Source: Icerya purchasi (taxonomy: Eukaryota > Arthropoda > Insecta > Hemiptera > Monophlebidae). From it: 64,000 nucleotides of DNA. Both the position numbers and the translations under genes were made by a program. The notes beneath the pieces were generated by a model that was not told the origin of the DNA, did no database searches, and worked only from the letters and a program-made list of their open reading frames with translations. The DNA is taken from the NCBI GenBank assembly GCA_039619475.1, contig CM077115.1, positions 396,958,557 through 397,022,556 of the forward strand, in the 5' to 3' direction. Shown piece by piece: positions 35,538 through 47,341 of the stretch. Each line of letters starts with the position of its first letter. Within the stretch, counting starts at the first letter, position 1.

Positions 35538-38429
35538 GATTATAATTGATTACGTAGTTAGCGAATTAAGACGTTCGCATTATGCATCATAAAATGTAAG
35601 TGTAACTTTTAATGCGTAACCACTAATTTCGGGTAAGTTTAATATTTTACGCGCGTGGATTTATCTATTTTGACATTAAAAGTACACACCCTTGCGGGAT
35701 TGATTCGGTTGTCTATAACAATGCGTACGATTAACCGAAGACTAGGTGAACAAAAATACATATAAATCGTAAATAATTATATCAGCTCTTATTTACACTG
35801 GGCTAGAATAAGACTTATAGGATATAGAATGTAGACTGTCCTATTTGCTTTTATTGAAATTTACGTTGGCCGAGAGTAAGTTTATCATCTAATAACATTC
35901 AGCCTAGATATTTTAAACGATTGGATCAATCCTAGTTATAGAAATGTCTAAATTGCTGACGGTAATTGCAGGAGTTTAAATGGTTAAAATTGGGAAATCA
36001 TTAAAAACGTGGGTTACAATGGAGGGGGGTACTAATTTTCGGCACACTATTTTCTTCACCGGTTTGCAAGTGGATACTTACAGAAAAATCTATGACATTT
36101 AACTATCTTTTGATTGGGTAGGCGAGAAAGTTAGAAATTATTAGTTTGCCTTCGAGCCGGGAGGTGTCATAAGTCTGACGACAAACGTCAGAGCTTACTA
36201 AAACCGGTACACTTGTGTTACGCGATGACAGCTACCTTTCAGGTAGGAATTTCCGGTAATTTTACACGAAGCAGCGGAATGTCGAGGCTGAAATCCAAAC
36301 TGGGTGTAGTTGTGATGCGCCTCTTAAGCAGTGCACTCTTCCGGTCTTAATGTAAAAAAACAAAAAAAAAAAACAAAAAAAAAACGAAGCGAATTAAGTC
36401 TAGTATTCTGTTAACTGTTGAAGCATCTTTACCTGGTTATTGCGATAGCTGCTTATTCCGTACGTAAAGCCAATTTTCCTTCCTTACCAATAATTATCAA
36501 TTTCAGTGAGGGAAATATTACGATATTACCGTTAGACCGGTATATATGGTTCAGCTTACATTTGTTTAATACAATCATGAATTTCATCAGTTGTCAATTA
36601 AAAAAACTGAAATAGTACGTTTATAATTTTATTCCGGGTAAAATGGAGAGACAAATTGTTCAAAAGAGCGCGCCATGTACAAATTGAATAATAATTAACT
36701 GTATACGCCGCGGAAGGAAATATACAGCGTACGAAGCCGAGCGGGCGGCGATGCATGAAGAACACGGTCCTATAGAGTATTCCGTGCTCGTAGATAAGGG
36801 CACGATTTTAATAACGCTTATGTAATAATAGAAAATGAAAAATAGGTGGGATCGGAGAAGGTGGAAAGCATGCATCGTCCATGATCCGGTCCAGTATGTA
36901 AACGACTGCGGTTCGACAACGCATAAATCATTCGATACCTTCGCGTCCGGAACCGAAATGATTTATCGAGGCAGCCGGCCCGGCATTCGGACGAAACAAA
37001 AGAAGAATAGACCGGGATCGGTTAAAAGCTTCTTCACGAATTAATAAGACTTTGAGGCGGCTGGGTTCCCGTAGCCGAAGCAGAAGAGATAATCGAGCTA
37101 CGCGATGATAGTTCCTAGTGTACGGCTCACTGTCAAGAGTTTTCCTATTTCGTTTGGTTTTTGTTTTTTTTCTTCATTTTTTAGTTTTTGGCGGTTTTTT
37201 CCCCGGTATTGTTGTATGCCGGCTGGGATCACCCAGGTTTGTAATAAGAGCATAAACAGAATTTTAATTATCTGTCCGGCCACCTTCAATTCGGGACATG
37301 GAACGAGATAAGAATATAACCCCCCGTGTCAACGGTGTACTCAGACGTTTCCCTTCATCTCCGCCGTAGGGGTGGGGTCGGAATAAACGGAAAAAATTAA
37401 AAAAAAAAAAAAAAGCAGCGAAACGAAACGAAACGAAAACAAAAAACCCGCGAGCAAAGTGATTGGTTTGTGAAGAGGTACTGCGGCAGCGGGTTTATAG
37501 CCCGCTATCTCAGTGCAACACGTTATCTCTACAACTGGTTCCACAGGCAAGCACGAGCTCTCATCTGAATACGTTAGCGGAGGAATTCAGCGACGTATCA
37601 TTCGCGTAACATTTTTACTACATTTTTGAAGAAAAATAAAACGCTCCATCGTCCAGCGGAAAGCAGCGAATTACGCGCTATCGGAACGAATTTTCGATTG
37701 CGATCGCACCAAACGGTGTTTTAATTAAGGTAATATTAATAGCTGCCGGGGGACCGGTTCGACCAGGTATTTTGTATGCACAAAGTGGTGTACGTTAAAT
37801 AAATGCCAATTAATAATTACGCACGCTGCGGGACACGTACGGAAATTCGTAGCGTACCCTGTGCCATGCGGGACGTTACTATTTGCTTTTTAACCGGTTT
37901 ATTTTTATTTCGCCTCCGAAATTGGGATTCATTTTTCGTCAGCCCAGTTGTGTCGAATATTTCAACAATATATGCACGCTTTCCGAAAAGTAATAAGACA
38001 TTTATTTCATGACAGATTGTTAATCGTAGCGGTCCCTCTTTGAGTAACCCTCCTCTGTCGCCCGAAAATTCAAAAAATCTTCAAACAACGACACAGCGGT
38101 TGTTTAATGAGCCTGGTTTTATAAGAGGTATTTATTATGGCACCCTTTAAAAGTTGACACTTTTCGTCTAATGCTTGTAGTAATTTTCAATTCCGACTCA
38201 TCCTCTTGATGTATGTTTTTAATTTTTGACACATTTCTTTCAACATTAAAATTTCGTTACGCTTATGTTTCGAAATTTGTGTTACATTTTTGCGTTAAGG
38301 AAATTGTAATAGAAATCCCGTTAATTATTGATAAGCTGACATATATTTTTTTAGAACTTTTATAGAAGAATTGTCATCTGAGGGGTCTGCCTCATGGCCA
38401 GATGCGAAGAAACGGAATAAATGCAAGTC
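35179..38429. other. noncoding DNA; mixed-composition block 36640-37100
   Basis: Holds (AT)n at 35504-35530, a 10-bp-stem hairpin at 36171-36195 and a short (CGAAA)n at about 37421-37438. It also has two stretches of balanced, CpG-containing unique DNA (36640-37100 and 37560-37870) that look unlike the surrounding AT-rich sequence. They lack usable reading frames and could be regulatory. Confidence 0.4.
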
Positions 38430-38610
38430 GGAAATTCTGTCTGTCTGATTGCACTTCTGTGCACGCTAATCCCTTAAATTACCGTACCGATTTCGATTTG
38501 GTTTTCATCACAGGGACAATTTTAATTTACAAGTTTCTGATGTAATTTAGTCGACTATGAGGGTTTTTGTCAACGAAGCGGGAATAGAATAAAAAAAATT
38601 TGAATAAAAT
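38430..38610. repeat. interspersed repeat fragment of the CTGTCTGTCTG class
   Basis: TTCTGTCTGTCTG is followed by GCACGCTAATC, CTTAAATTACC and ACCGATTTCGAT. This word order is one I know from interspersed repeats in many arthropod genomes ('CTGTCTGTCTG...CTAAACCGATTTTGATG'). Boundaries are approximate and no coding sequence is present. Confidence 0.4.
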
Positions 38611-40146
38611 CTTTATCGTGGCTAATATAAATTAAATGTAAAAATTCAAATAAAACGATTGTTGCAAATAAAAGTTAAGGTTTTACTAATTCTTTTCGAA
38701 AGTGAAAAAAAATAAATATGTTCTTTATTAGTTTGTTCATGAATTTTGTTAAATCATTACATTAATAATAATGTTACGGCTAATGAATTAATTTTCATAA
38801 AATGCTCAATAAAATGGTCGGAAGAAACGAAAGAAAACGAGCATCTGTTCTCTTCAAGATGTATAATTATGGGCGATTATTGATGTTAGCCGATTTATAA
38901 TGGAGACCTCTATGCACGGAAAACGAAGAGACGAGAATTTTATATATTTTTTGAAATAATGGTTATGTTCTTTAGCTGGGCGAAACTTTTTACTAGATTG
39001 GGGCAGATACACACAGGTTATAGAAATACCGAGAACGTCAGCTCAATGTGTGAACTATTTTTTGTCGTACCGAGATAGACATGTTTCCCGGAGATGGAAA
39101 GAATCTTTGCATAAATATGTTAATTAATAATGAGAATTTAAAAAAAATAAAAACTGTTCACATTTAAAGACGAAGGAAGTACTAGTGACGGTGTTTATAG
39201 AATAAGAAATGATACGAAGAAACTCCGCGCGAACGGTCAAGAAGGAATATAAAAAGCAAGTGATTGTAGTGATGAAAAAAATGCGATTTTTAGAAATAAA
39301 GCTCAATGAAGCTCAGGTAACTCAAGTATTGCAAGAAAGAAGGGGAAGCCGTTTTATAACGTAGACGTAGTACTGAATCAGTGCATAAATTACGCGAGGC
39401 CGTTACATTATAAATAATTCTTTACGATCATCACGTCTTTTAATTTATTTTTAAATATTCCTAAACGCAATTTACTTGCTTCCCTTTATTGTCCTCTTCA
39501 GTCAAACGAAGCGACTGTTTGCGGTGCTGATCGTGTGTTTATTAAATGTTCTTCCTGTTAAGCGTTCTGTATTCCAGTTTGCTGAGACAAAACCTACTCC
39601 GTATTGGCTCTCTTCAATTCTGTCTCTTCCTTCTCCGCACGTTATTCCCCTGGTATATCGATTACTTTCCATTAACAACATTTGATATCGTATACAGATA
39701 TATTTCCTTTTCTAATTGTTTTTGGATAAAGACCGCGCTCACTGGTTGACGAGCCCAAAAACATTTTAAAAAAATACCGACTAAGAAGTGTACTAGTAAT
39801 GTAAAAGGAAATTTATTTTGTTAGAATATTTTAGAAATAAAAATTACGGGAAAATTATCTAATAAAGAATCCTGCAACAGGGGCATTTTAATATTTTCTT
39901 TACCGAAACAATTATTTACATTCAAAAATCGCTGCCTAACTACTGTGGTGGAATACACTTAAAGTTTGTTTTAATAATCGTGTTATTAATATTACCAAAA
40001 GAAAGGAAAACTAATCTTTAGTAGAAACATGTAATTTTCAATATATAAAAGGGCAGAGAAAAACATTTTTTTAGTGCTATTAGTATGCGGCTTTCAGCAT
40101 AAAGAGAAATCAGAAACTTATATGGAAAGTATTTAATTAGCCTTAG

Positions 40147-40148
<2 letters not shown>
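38611..40148. other. noncoding AT-rich DNA
   Basis: Nothing recognised. Reading frames at 39476-39749 lack family motifs. Confidence 0.5.

Positions 40149-40190
<42 letters not shown>
40149..40190. repeat. (AT)21 microsatellite
   Basis: Uninterrupted AT dinucleotide repeat. Confidence 0.9.
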
Positions 40191-40196
<6 letters not shown>

Positions 40197-41776
40197 GTGA
40201 AACAGTGACGATAATAACGGTAAAAAAATCGAAAAAATCTCAATTGTGTTAAAAATGTATATGTTTTTAATTCCGAAAATTATTAAAGACTGAGCATTGT
40301 ACAAGTTTCAAAAAACGTTTACTCTAAAACGAAATAATTAAATTTAATCGGGATAAAGCCATCTTAAAAGACTTGATGTTTCCTTCCAATTGGACAGCTG
40401 AAACCTTTCAGAGTTGCTTTTATTTCTTAAATTCTCACCTCTAGGATATGGCAGGGTTTCGGTTTAATGCTATATGTTTACGGGGGCGTTTTGCATTTCA
40501 GAAAAAAAAAGTCATTTAAGCAGAGAGTTCTTCTTTCGCATTTCCTCATTTAAAATCTACTTTAAACATTTCCCCTTCGCTTTAGATTTTCAGTTGCATG
40601 CGTCTTCCTTGCACCTTCGGTTTAGGCACTGTCGTTACCTATCGACATGCTGTTTTCCGGGTAAGGTTATCAATATCTCCGTCCAATGAATTTGCCGTCT
40701 TTCTCTTAATGCCACACACACACACACATTTCGTACTATTACGATGCGCAATAAATCCATCTCAAAACTTTGTTTTTGTTGCTTCAAGTATAAAATTCAA
40801 CTTATCTAATCGCTTCACAAAAACCATACGGAGGTTGTATTATTGGAATTACAAAACACATCTGGACAATGCGAAATTGTTTTAGTCTTAACTTTACGTG
40901 AACTGTGAAGCTTCTTTCGAATACTATTCCCTTAATTAGGCGCGGAATTTTCGGGAAAATTAAACTAAACCAATTCGCCAGCGTTGTGTTCAACAAATTT
41001 TTTTTCGCGATGGCCCAGTAATTTATCATGCATTTGCAAATAGTAAAAGTTTCTTCGCATCGTGCCACCCTCTAAGGACAGTAATTAAAAATCGCATTTA
41101 GCCCATTGGAATTCTTCGATAAAAATAGATTAAGTTAAATAAAATAAATATTAACCTACTAGATATTATAAGTGTAGCGATTATTTATTAACGTATAAGA
41201 CGATGATAAATTTAATAAATATATCTACAAAAGTGAAAATGCGACAAGTATTTCAAGCAAGTTAATCCAGCAAAATTTCATGTCCTTTGCTTTTGTCCCT
41301 ACATAAAATAGAGTTGCAGTCACATAAAGATAGTTGCATTTATCTTCTTGGTCGGAAGACGCAAAAAAAAAAAGAAAAATAAAACAGAAAGTTATTTTTT
41401 CGCGTTGTATTCGTAATTTACTTGAAATTCCGGACGGTTCGTATCACACAATGAAATGAAACAAAATGAAGGAATCTTAGTTTGATTCAGTCGCTGTTAG
41501 ATTGAGGTAAAAATTTATTGAACCCGGAAGAGCCTTTGAAATATATGTACCTATATTATTACACAAATAGCGAAAAAGGATCTAGAATCTAAATTATTGA
41601 AGAATAAACGATTAGAAATATCTTAACATCAATTCGAATTGGAAACGAGTGAAGAAAATTTTGAAGCCCCCTTTTGCAATTGTTTACGTTCTTTATTTTA
41701 AAATAATATTCGCCCCTAGGGCGATAACCATCTCCTCATCGTTAGTAATTTGTACGTTGCAGTTTTCTTAAAAAGT
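40191..41776. other. noncoding AT-rich DNA
   Basis: Only a short (CA)n at about 40712-40728 stands out. Confidence 0.5.
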
Positions 41777-41807
<31 letters not shown>

Positions 41808-41873
41808 CGGTTTTTAATAATTATGCCACGAGTAGTGTGCACTTTAAACATATATATATATATATATATATAT
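41777..41873. repeat. two (TA)n tracts separated by about 50 bp
   Basis: TA dinucleotide tracts at 41777-41800 and 41850-41873, each 24 bp, flank a short unique spacer. Confidence 0.9.
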
Positions 41874-44041
41874 TACATAAGTTCTACGTTCGAAAACGAA
41901 GGAAAATCAACTTTGAATGATGTGCGAAATGTCTTTCGAATCAAGCGATCTTTCTTCTCAACGATAAAATTTTTCTCCGTCACATTTTGTATGGAAGTTT
42001 AAAAAAATTTGGACTTTTATTTTGATTACTACACCTTTTTCTTTGAGGATTGAATAAGAATTTTCGTGATTTGAATGTAATAAAATGGCATCAGAGAAAT
42101 TAGATTTGCGCCAATGAATGGCATCAAGATGGCGTCTAGATAGGGAACATCCCCTAAGCGCGAACAACTCTCTATACCTTGTTCTTTTACACATCTTCAG
42201 CTGTTGGTATTTTTCGCTTATATGTAGAACGAATTTTCGGCAGGAATCCTAATCCGATCGAGTACACTTCATGACTGATGAACTGAAATTTTATCGGACC
42301 ATCGGCTTTTTACACCGCTGCTGTGATTTTCGTTTTCGTAAACATGGAAACGGATCTTCCTCTTAGAGTTGATCTGGTTCAAGTAATTGTTATAAGACCG
42401 CGACAAATTCAAAATAACGAACTACACTCCTCGTCGAGTATATTTATACGTTAGGACCGGTTTAAAAGAGGTCATCATGATGCTACGTCGTTGCTCTGTG
42501 AAAAAAAAAAGAACGGAAAAATACGAAAAAAAAAAAACAAACAATATTACATAACAGGTTGCGTTATCAGCGCATTTGTTCACGGTGGAATGTAATGCTG
42601 CTGGTTTTCATAACTCTGAGTCTAGCGCCGAAGTTATCGCGTACCGTTACAGATTATTAACGCAACCTGAAAAAGTTTGACCGAACATTTTCCGCTTTCG
42701 GAATCGAAAAACGTAGAAGGAAAAACCTTTTTTTCCTCTTCAGCGGCCTGGTTTTGAAGTCGTACTCTTTTTTTCTTTTTTTAATTTTCCGAAGGAAATC
42801 GGAATTTCCCCCGATCGTCCCGTGGAATTTGAACTAAACCTAAAAGTCCGTCGCGCGCTATAGAGATAATAAATCCGAACTGCACGTAACTTCAATAGAA
42901 ATCGTCAGGCGATGTTATGGAATAGTTAAAATTTCCACTTGATGCAAAAAGTACGTTAAAAGAAACGCCTTTCAATACCGATTAGGAAGCTGGCGGAATA
43001 GAATTAATTTCATTTAGTTGTATTAATTTACAAAAGCGGGAGTTACTAAGAAGTAAATCGAAATCTTTTTTAATAAAACTACGATACTGGATATTTCGAA
43101 TTTTGTCATTTCGGCAGACAGATTTATACGTAAAGCGAGAGTGTCGTCTCATCGTTCAGTGATTCGAACGGATTCTAGAATGGCTGAAACATTTCAGTCT
43201 TCGTCTCGGAATCGAGAATTGTTCTACGACATTATAACGCGATCGGTGAATATTTTATGTTGCGTGGGCGATGTTATTTCCAAAAAAAATAAAAACAAAA
43301 AAAAAAAAAAAAGAGGGAAACAGAAAGGACGCTAACAGCGCATTTGCAAAACAAATACGAATGCTACTTAAACGCATAAGTACGTGTAAACATTCGGATT
43401 TGAGGTACTGTGTCATAAATTACTTTTTTCCCCGCCTGATTATGTTGTTACGCTAGAGCGTACCACGGCAACTGGCAGATTGCTCGGTAGAGACCAACGA
43501 CAAAGTGAAGGAATCCGTTTTTTTTTTGTTTTTTTTCGGGTGAACGTACGAAAAGCCAAAACCGGGCGTGTTTAAGCCGTGAAATTAAAAATTTTTGATT
43601 TTTGCCTCTGATCTTTCTAGTTAGTCGCGGCTAAAATCTTAATTCGAGACCGCCCCCCTCGTCGTCGTTCCATCACCCGCACACCATAAATTATTCCGTT
43701 ATTACATTTTCTCGCCTTCCACTTCAACAGCGTCTCCGCCGCTGTTTTCTTACGAGAGAGTCGGTTGAGGAGTTAACCGAAACATTGTATTCTGGAACGG
43801 GGCCAAAATTTTTCTTTATTTAGTCAAATGTTATTTTTTGAACGGAATATGCCCGCACTTTTTCCCAATTTTAGTGTCTCTGTAAACATGTTGGCTCAGC
43901 GAAGCTCTTTCCTTGCCCTTCGCTCGGACATACGCTTTTGCCCAACCGTTAGCGTCGAATTAATTGACTGTAACTAATCTAATAATCTAGTTAAGGAAGA
44001 AGAAGATCGCCCAGTGTGTGTATTTTGACCTTTGTTCGCGC

Positions 44042-44055
<14 letters not shown>
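41874..44055. other. noncoding DNA, no gene recognised
   Basis: AT-rich unique sequence with A-runs, for example 43280-43315. Frames here are low-complexity lysine-rich or T-rich translations. Confidence 0.5.

Positions 44056-44110
<55 letters not shown>
44056..44110. repeat. (TA)27 microsatellite
   Basis: The longest dinucleotide tract in the window, about 55 bp. It generates a spurious alternating Ile/Tyr frame on the minus strand. Confidence 0.9.
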
Positions 44111-44112
<2 letters not shown>

Positions 44113-46678
44113 GTATGTTATATGAGAAACATTTTTGTAGTTTCGATAAATAAGTCATTTTTAAAAGTTCAATTAGTAATTGAGTAATTGATTGGAAAAA
44201 CATAATAATGAGATATATTCGTCTGATGAAGAACATAAACGGGACTGATTTCATTACAATTCGCGCATATGAAGGGTTAATTTTGGACACGCTTTAGTCA
44301 AGTCTCCTTGGTAAGACACCACGATTAAACACACTGTGTCGTTCGTAACAGATCGATCGTTTCCGGTTTTGATCGCTATGCTATTAAAAACAATTAGTTA
44401 ATTGTTTACACAATTTATAATGAAACGATTTAATTTTAATTATAAAGTTATTTAAAATTTAAAATTTTTTACAACTTAAAATTTGTTGTCGCAGATACGG
44501 CTAGGTTAAAATTTGTGTTTTGTCTCTTTTTTCGGTAAGTTTGATGTAAAACAATTTAAAATTACTTTTTGCGGTAAAAAAATTCACTGAAAAAAAAGCA
44601 CAACTAAAAACTTCTTGCTCCCCAATTTTAACTTAGTTGCGATATTAAATTGTTGCATACGAAAAATGCGCTAAGGCCTACATAAAAAACTCTCGCTTCG
44701 AAATTTTAACTGTACTAGATAATAAATTTTCAATTAGAACTTAAAATTAAGACGTTCTAATCGGCACATCAATTTTAAACTAGAAACGAACGGTTATGAA
44801 CTCTGTTTACGTTTGATGTGTTATCCGGACGCCATTTTTATATTATCCATGTAGGCTACTAATTACACGAACGAAAGTTTCGGTTCCGGCGAATTTAACC
44901 TGTTTTTCACCTTTAACCGAAACTCTGATCGTAATGTGTAAATACGCTGCCTACGTGCTTTTTACTGCTGTTGCGTTTCAATTTAGTGATAGGAAATTAC
45001 GAACAATAATTTAAGATCTGAACTAGCAACACGTGCCGCGTTAAATTAATACTTGCCGGGAAAGATATGATAAAAAACCAAGTCAGATGATAAAATTATC
45101 GTGAACACTTATCGCTTTCTGATGGGGGGTATATTTATTACGTTCGATTTTAGTGAATAGTGCATAATATGTGAATGTTTTCTACTAATTTTTGATAACG
45201 TCGCTTTAATCTAGTTAACGATTCGTACTTTTGAAAATTGAAAAACAAAGAAATTAACTTCTGGAACCGGAATCAGTTGTAACGACCAAGATAAAAGAGA
45301 AAGAACTGTAGAAAGTTTACAAAAGATCGAAGAGCCGGCATAGTGGGATGACGCCCAACAAAGGTATCATCATCAGTGCTGAGCATCGGCCGATGTGTTA
45401 CTTATTCAATCGCGTGAAAGTTTTTACAATCAGGTTGTAGTTTAAAATTTATTTCGTTTTTAAAACCTGTTGTATGTGCGACTGGATCATCTGAATGTTA
45501 CTATTCGGTTAATAAAAGCATCGCGTCGAGGTTAGCAACACATTTGTTAAATTACGCTACGAAATAACATGAAAGTGATAAAGGAAAAAAGAAACCAAAT
45601 AACAATTTAAACGGAGCATTAATACCGCGTTTCCTTTGACTTCATTAGACATTGACCCTAATAAGACGATTTAAACCGCAAATAATATCGCAAGGATATA
45701 AACCAAAAACGTAACCTTGCCAGACGGTTTATTATACTTCGTCATTCGTTTGAATTACAAAATTCGACCCTTCATCAAATGATGAAAATCCTTCCAACGA
45801 GAAACTGCTGACAATTTAATTAAACAGTTTAACGCTGCCTAGCAGGATTACACACTGGCCCAAAACGCGCGGTCCTTAGAAAACCGGCATCGAAATACCC
45901 GCCTGTATGCCTTATTTCCCAGCATGAGCAATCTCGTTCAAACTGCTCGTGAAATAGTCGCAAATCTCGGCGATCTAATTTTTTTTTTTTTTTTGGCCAG
46001 AGTGCTAAAAATCGTCGTTGCCCCCAAATTCAAATTATACCTAATTATTAAAATTTGGCAAATTTTTATGTTTTCTTAAATGAAACTGATTCTGCGTGTT
46101 AAAAAGCAAATTGCTATATTTCTTTTTTTTTTTTCATTTATTTAAAATTAAATGAAGCAGATTTATTTTGTAACGGGCGTAGTATATGAGCTGGTTAAAT
46201 TAAAGCATATACGAGATTTTGTGTAGAAATTACTTCAAAGGTTTCAGTCTCGATTTTCTTGGAACTTGGCCGTGAAAGTATTCCCTAAGATCTGAAGAGT
46301 GAATTTGAGCAATTCAAAATACGAAAAAAAAAATTACGGCTCGCATGTCAATTTGATTTTTCTCAAATTTTTTGCTACGCTTTTTTCTAACGGTTCTTTC
46401 ATCTTTCCATATTATCCTTGGCGTGAGCGCGGTGTTGCCGTTAATACATACATACATGTGACTCTCCGTTTTTCGACGCTTCGTACTGAGCCCCACTCTA
46501 GCATTTATAGTGCTTAGAAGTGACTGGTTTCCATTGGGTGCGTCGTTCTCACCCGTAGTAATTTTCTTAAACTCCTGTTAGAAAATTTGACACACAGAGA
46601 GTTTTAATATAATAATCACCGTGCCAGAAATATTTGTGCGAATTAACTATTAATTTTATAGCGGCACCAGCTGTTACC
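44111..46678. other. noncoding AT-rich DNA
   Basis: Several TTAAAATT words recur at 44440-44760 without a fixed period. No gene recognised. Confidence 0.5.
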
Positions 46679-47341
46679 TACGGCATCGACCGTGTATTAA
46701 TACCCGTTTAAATCTGTACTTGGAAATTAATAAAAAAATGTTGTTTTTTACCTGGAATTTTATATTTATATATAGCATGAGTCACCACATATACCACCAC
46801 CATATACGCGTTAATGTTGATGTATAATAGGCAGATACACGCGGGACTGCATTGTAACGCGGGACTGCATTGTAACGCGATAGTAAGATATTCAAGTCTT
46901 GCGTTTCTACACTAAGCGTCTCCATTAGCGTCGCGTATTAACTATTACCATGTAAATTTAGCAGCAGGTATAAAATGCATCTCCCAATTGGCCAGCACGG
47001 GAGATTAGGCCAACTTACCCCGCCAGGGATATTGCCTACAACCAGCAGTGAGTTTGATGTAGGCATATCGTGATCGTGAAAGATACTTTCTCTCTTTGGG
47101 AAACAACATGTTGGTTTCTAATTTTGCTTCCCGTTGCTCGTCTGGTTCAAATGAACGGACTTAAGTATTACGTACTTGAACGGGTTCTAGTCTTGCTTTC
47201 CGTCGCTTGTCTCACGGCTTCGCCCGTGTATTAATAATGCCCGTTTAAATCTGCAGTCGAAAGTTCATAAAAAAATTTTTGTTTTTTATCTGGAATTTTA
47301 TATTTATGTAAAGATTCTTTCTCCCTTTGCGAAACATGTTT
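46679..47341. repeat. nested direct repeats with CACGGCTTCGCCCGTG hairpin
   Basis: A block at 46679-46769 recurs at 47213-47307 in direct orientation, with about 545 bp spacing and many substitutions. It begins with CACGGCTTCGCCCGTG (mutated in the first copy) and TATTAATA, then CCCGTTTAAATCTG and an A/T-rich end. A second module (TTTCTCTCTTTGGGAAAC-like) occurs at about 47081-47112 and about 47313-47341. A third (GCTTCCCGTTGCTCGTCT-like) occurs at 47125-47143 and 47194-47212. The GCTTCGCCCG hairpin is a known signature of widespread arthropod interspersed repeats. A perfect 18-bp tandem duplication lies inside at 46841-46876. Confidence 0.6.
46841..46876. repeat. two perfect 18-bp tandem copies
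   Basis: GCGGGACTGCATTGTAAC twice in succession, followed by the first bases of a third copy. Confidence 0.95.
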
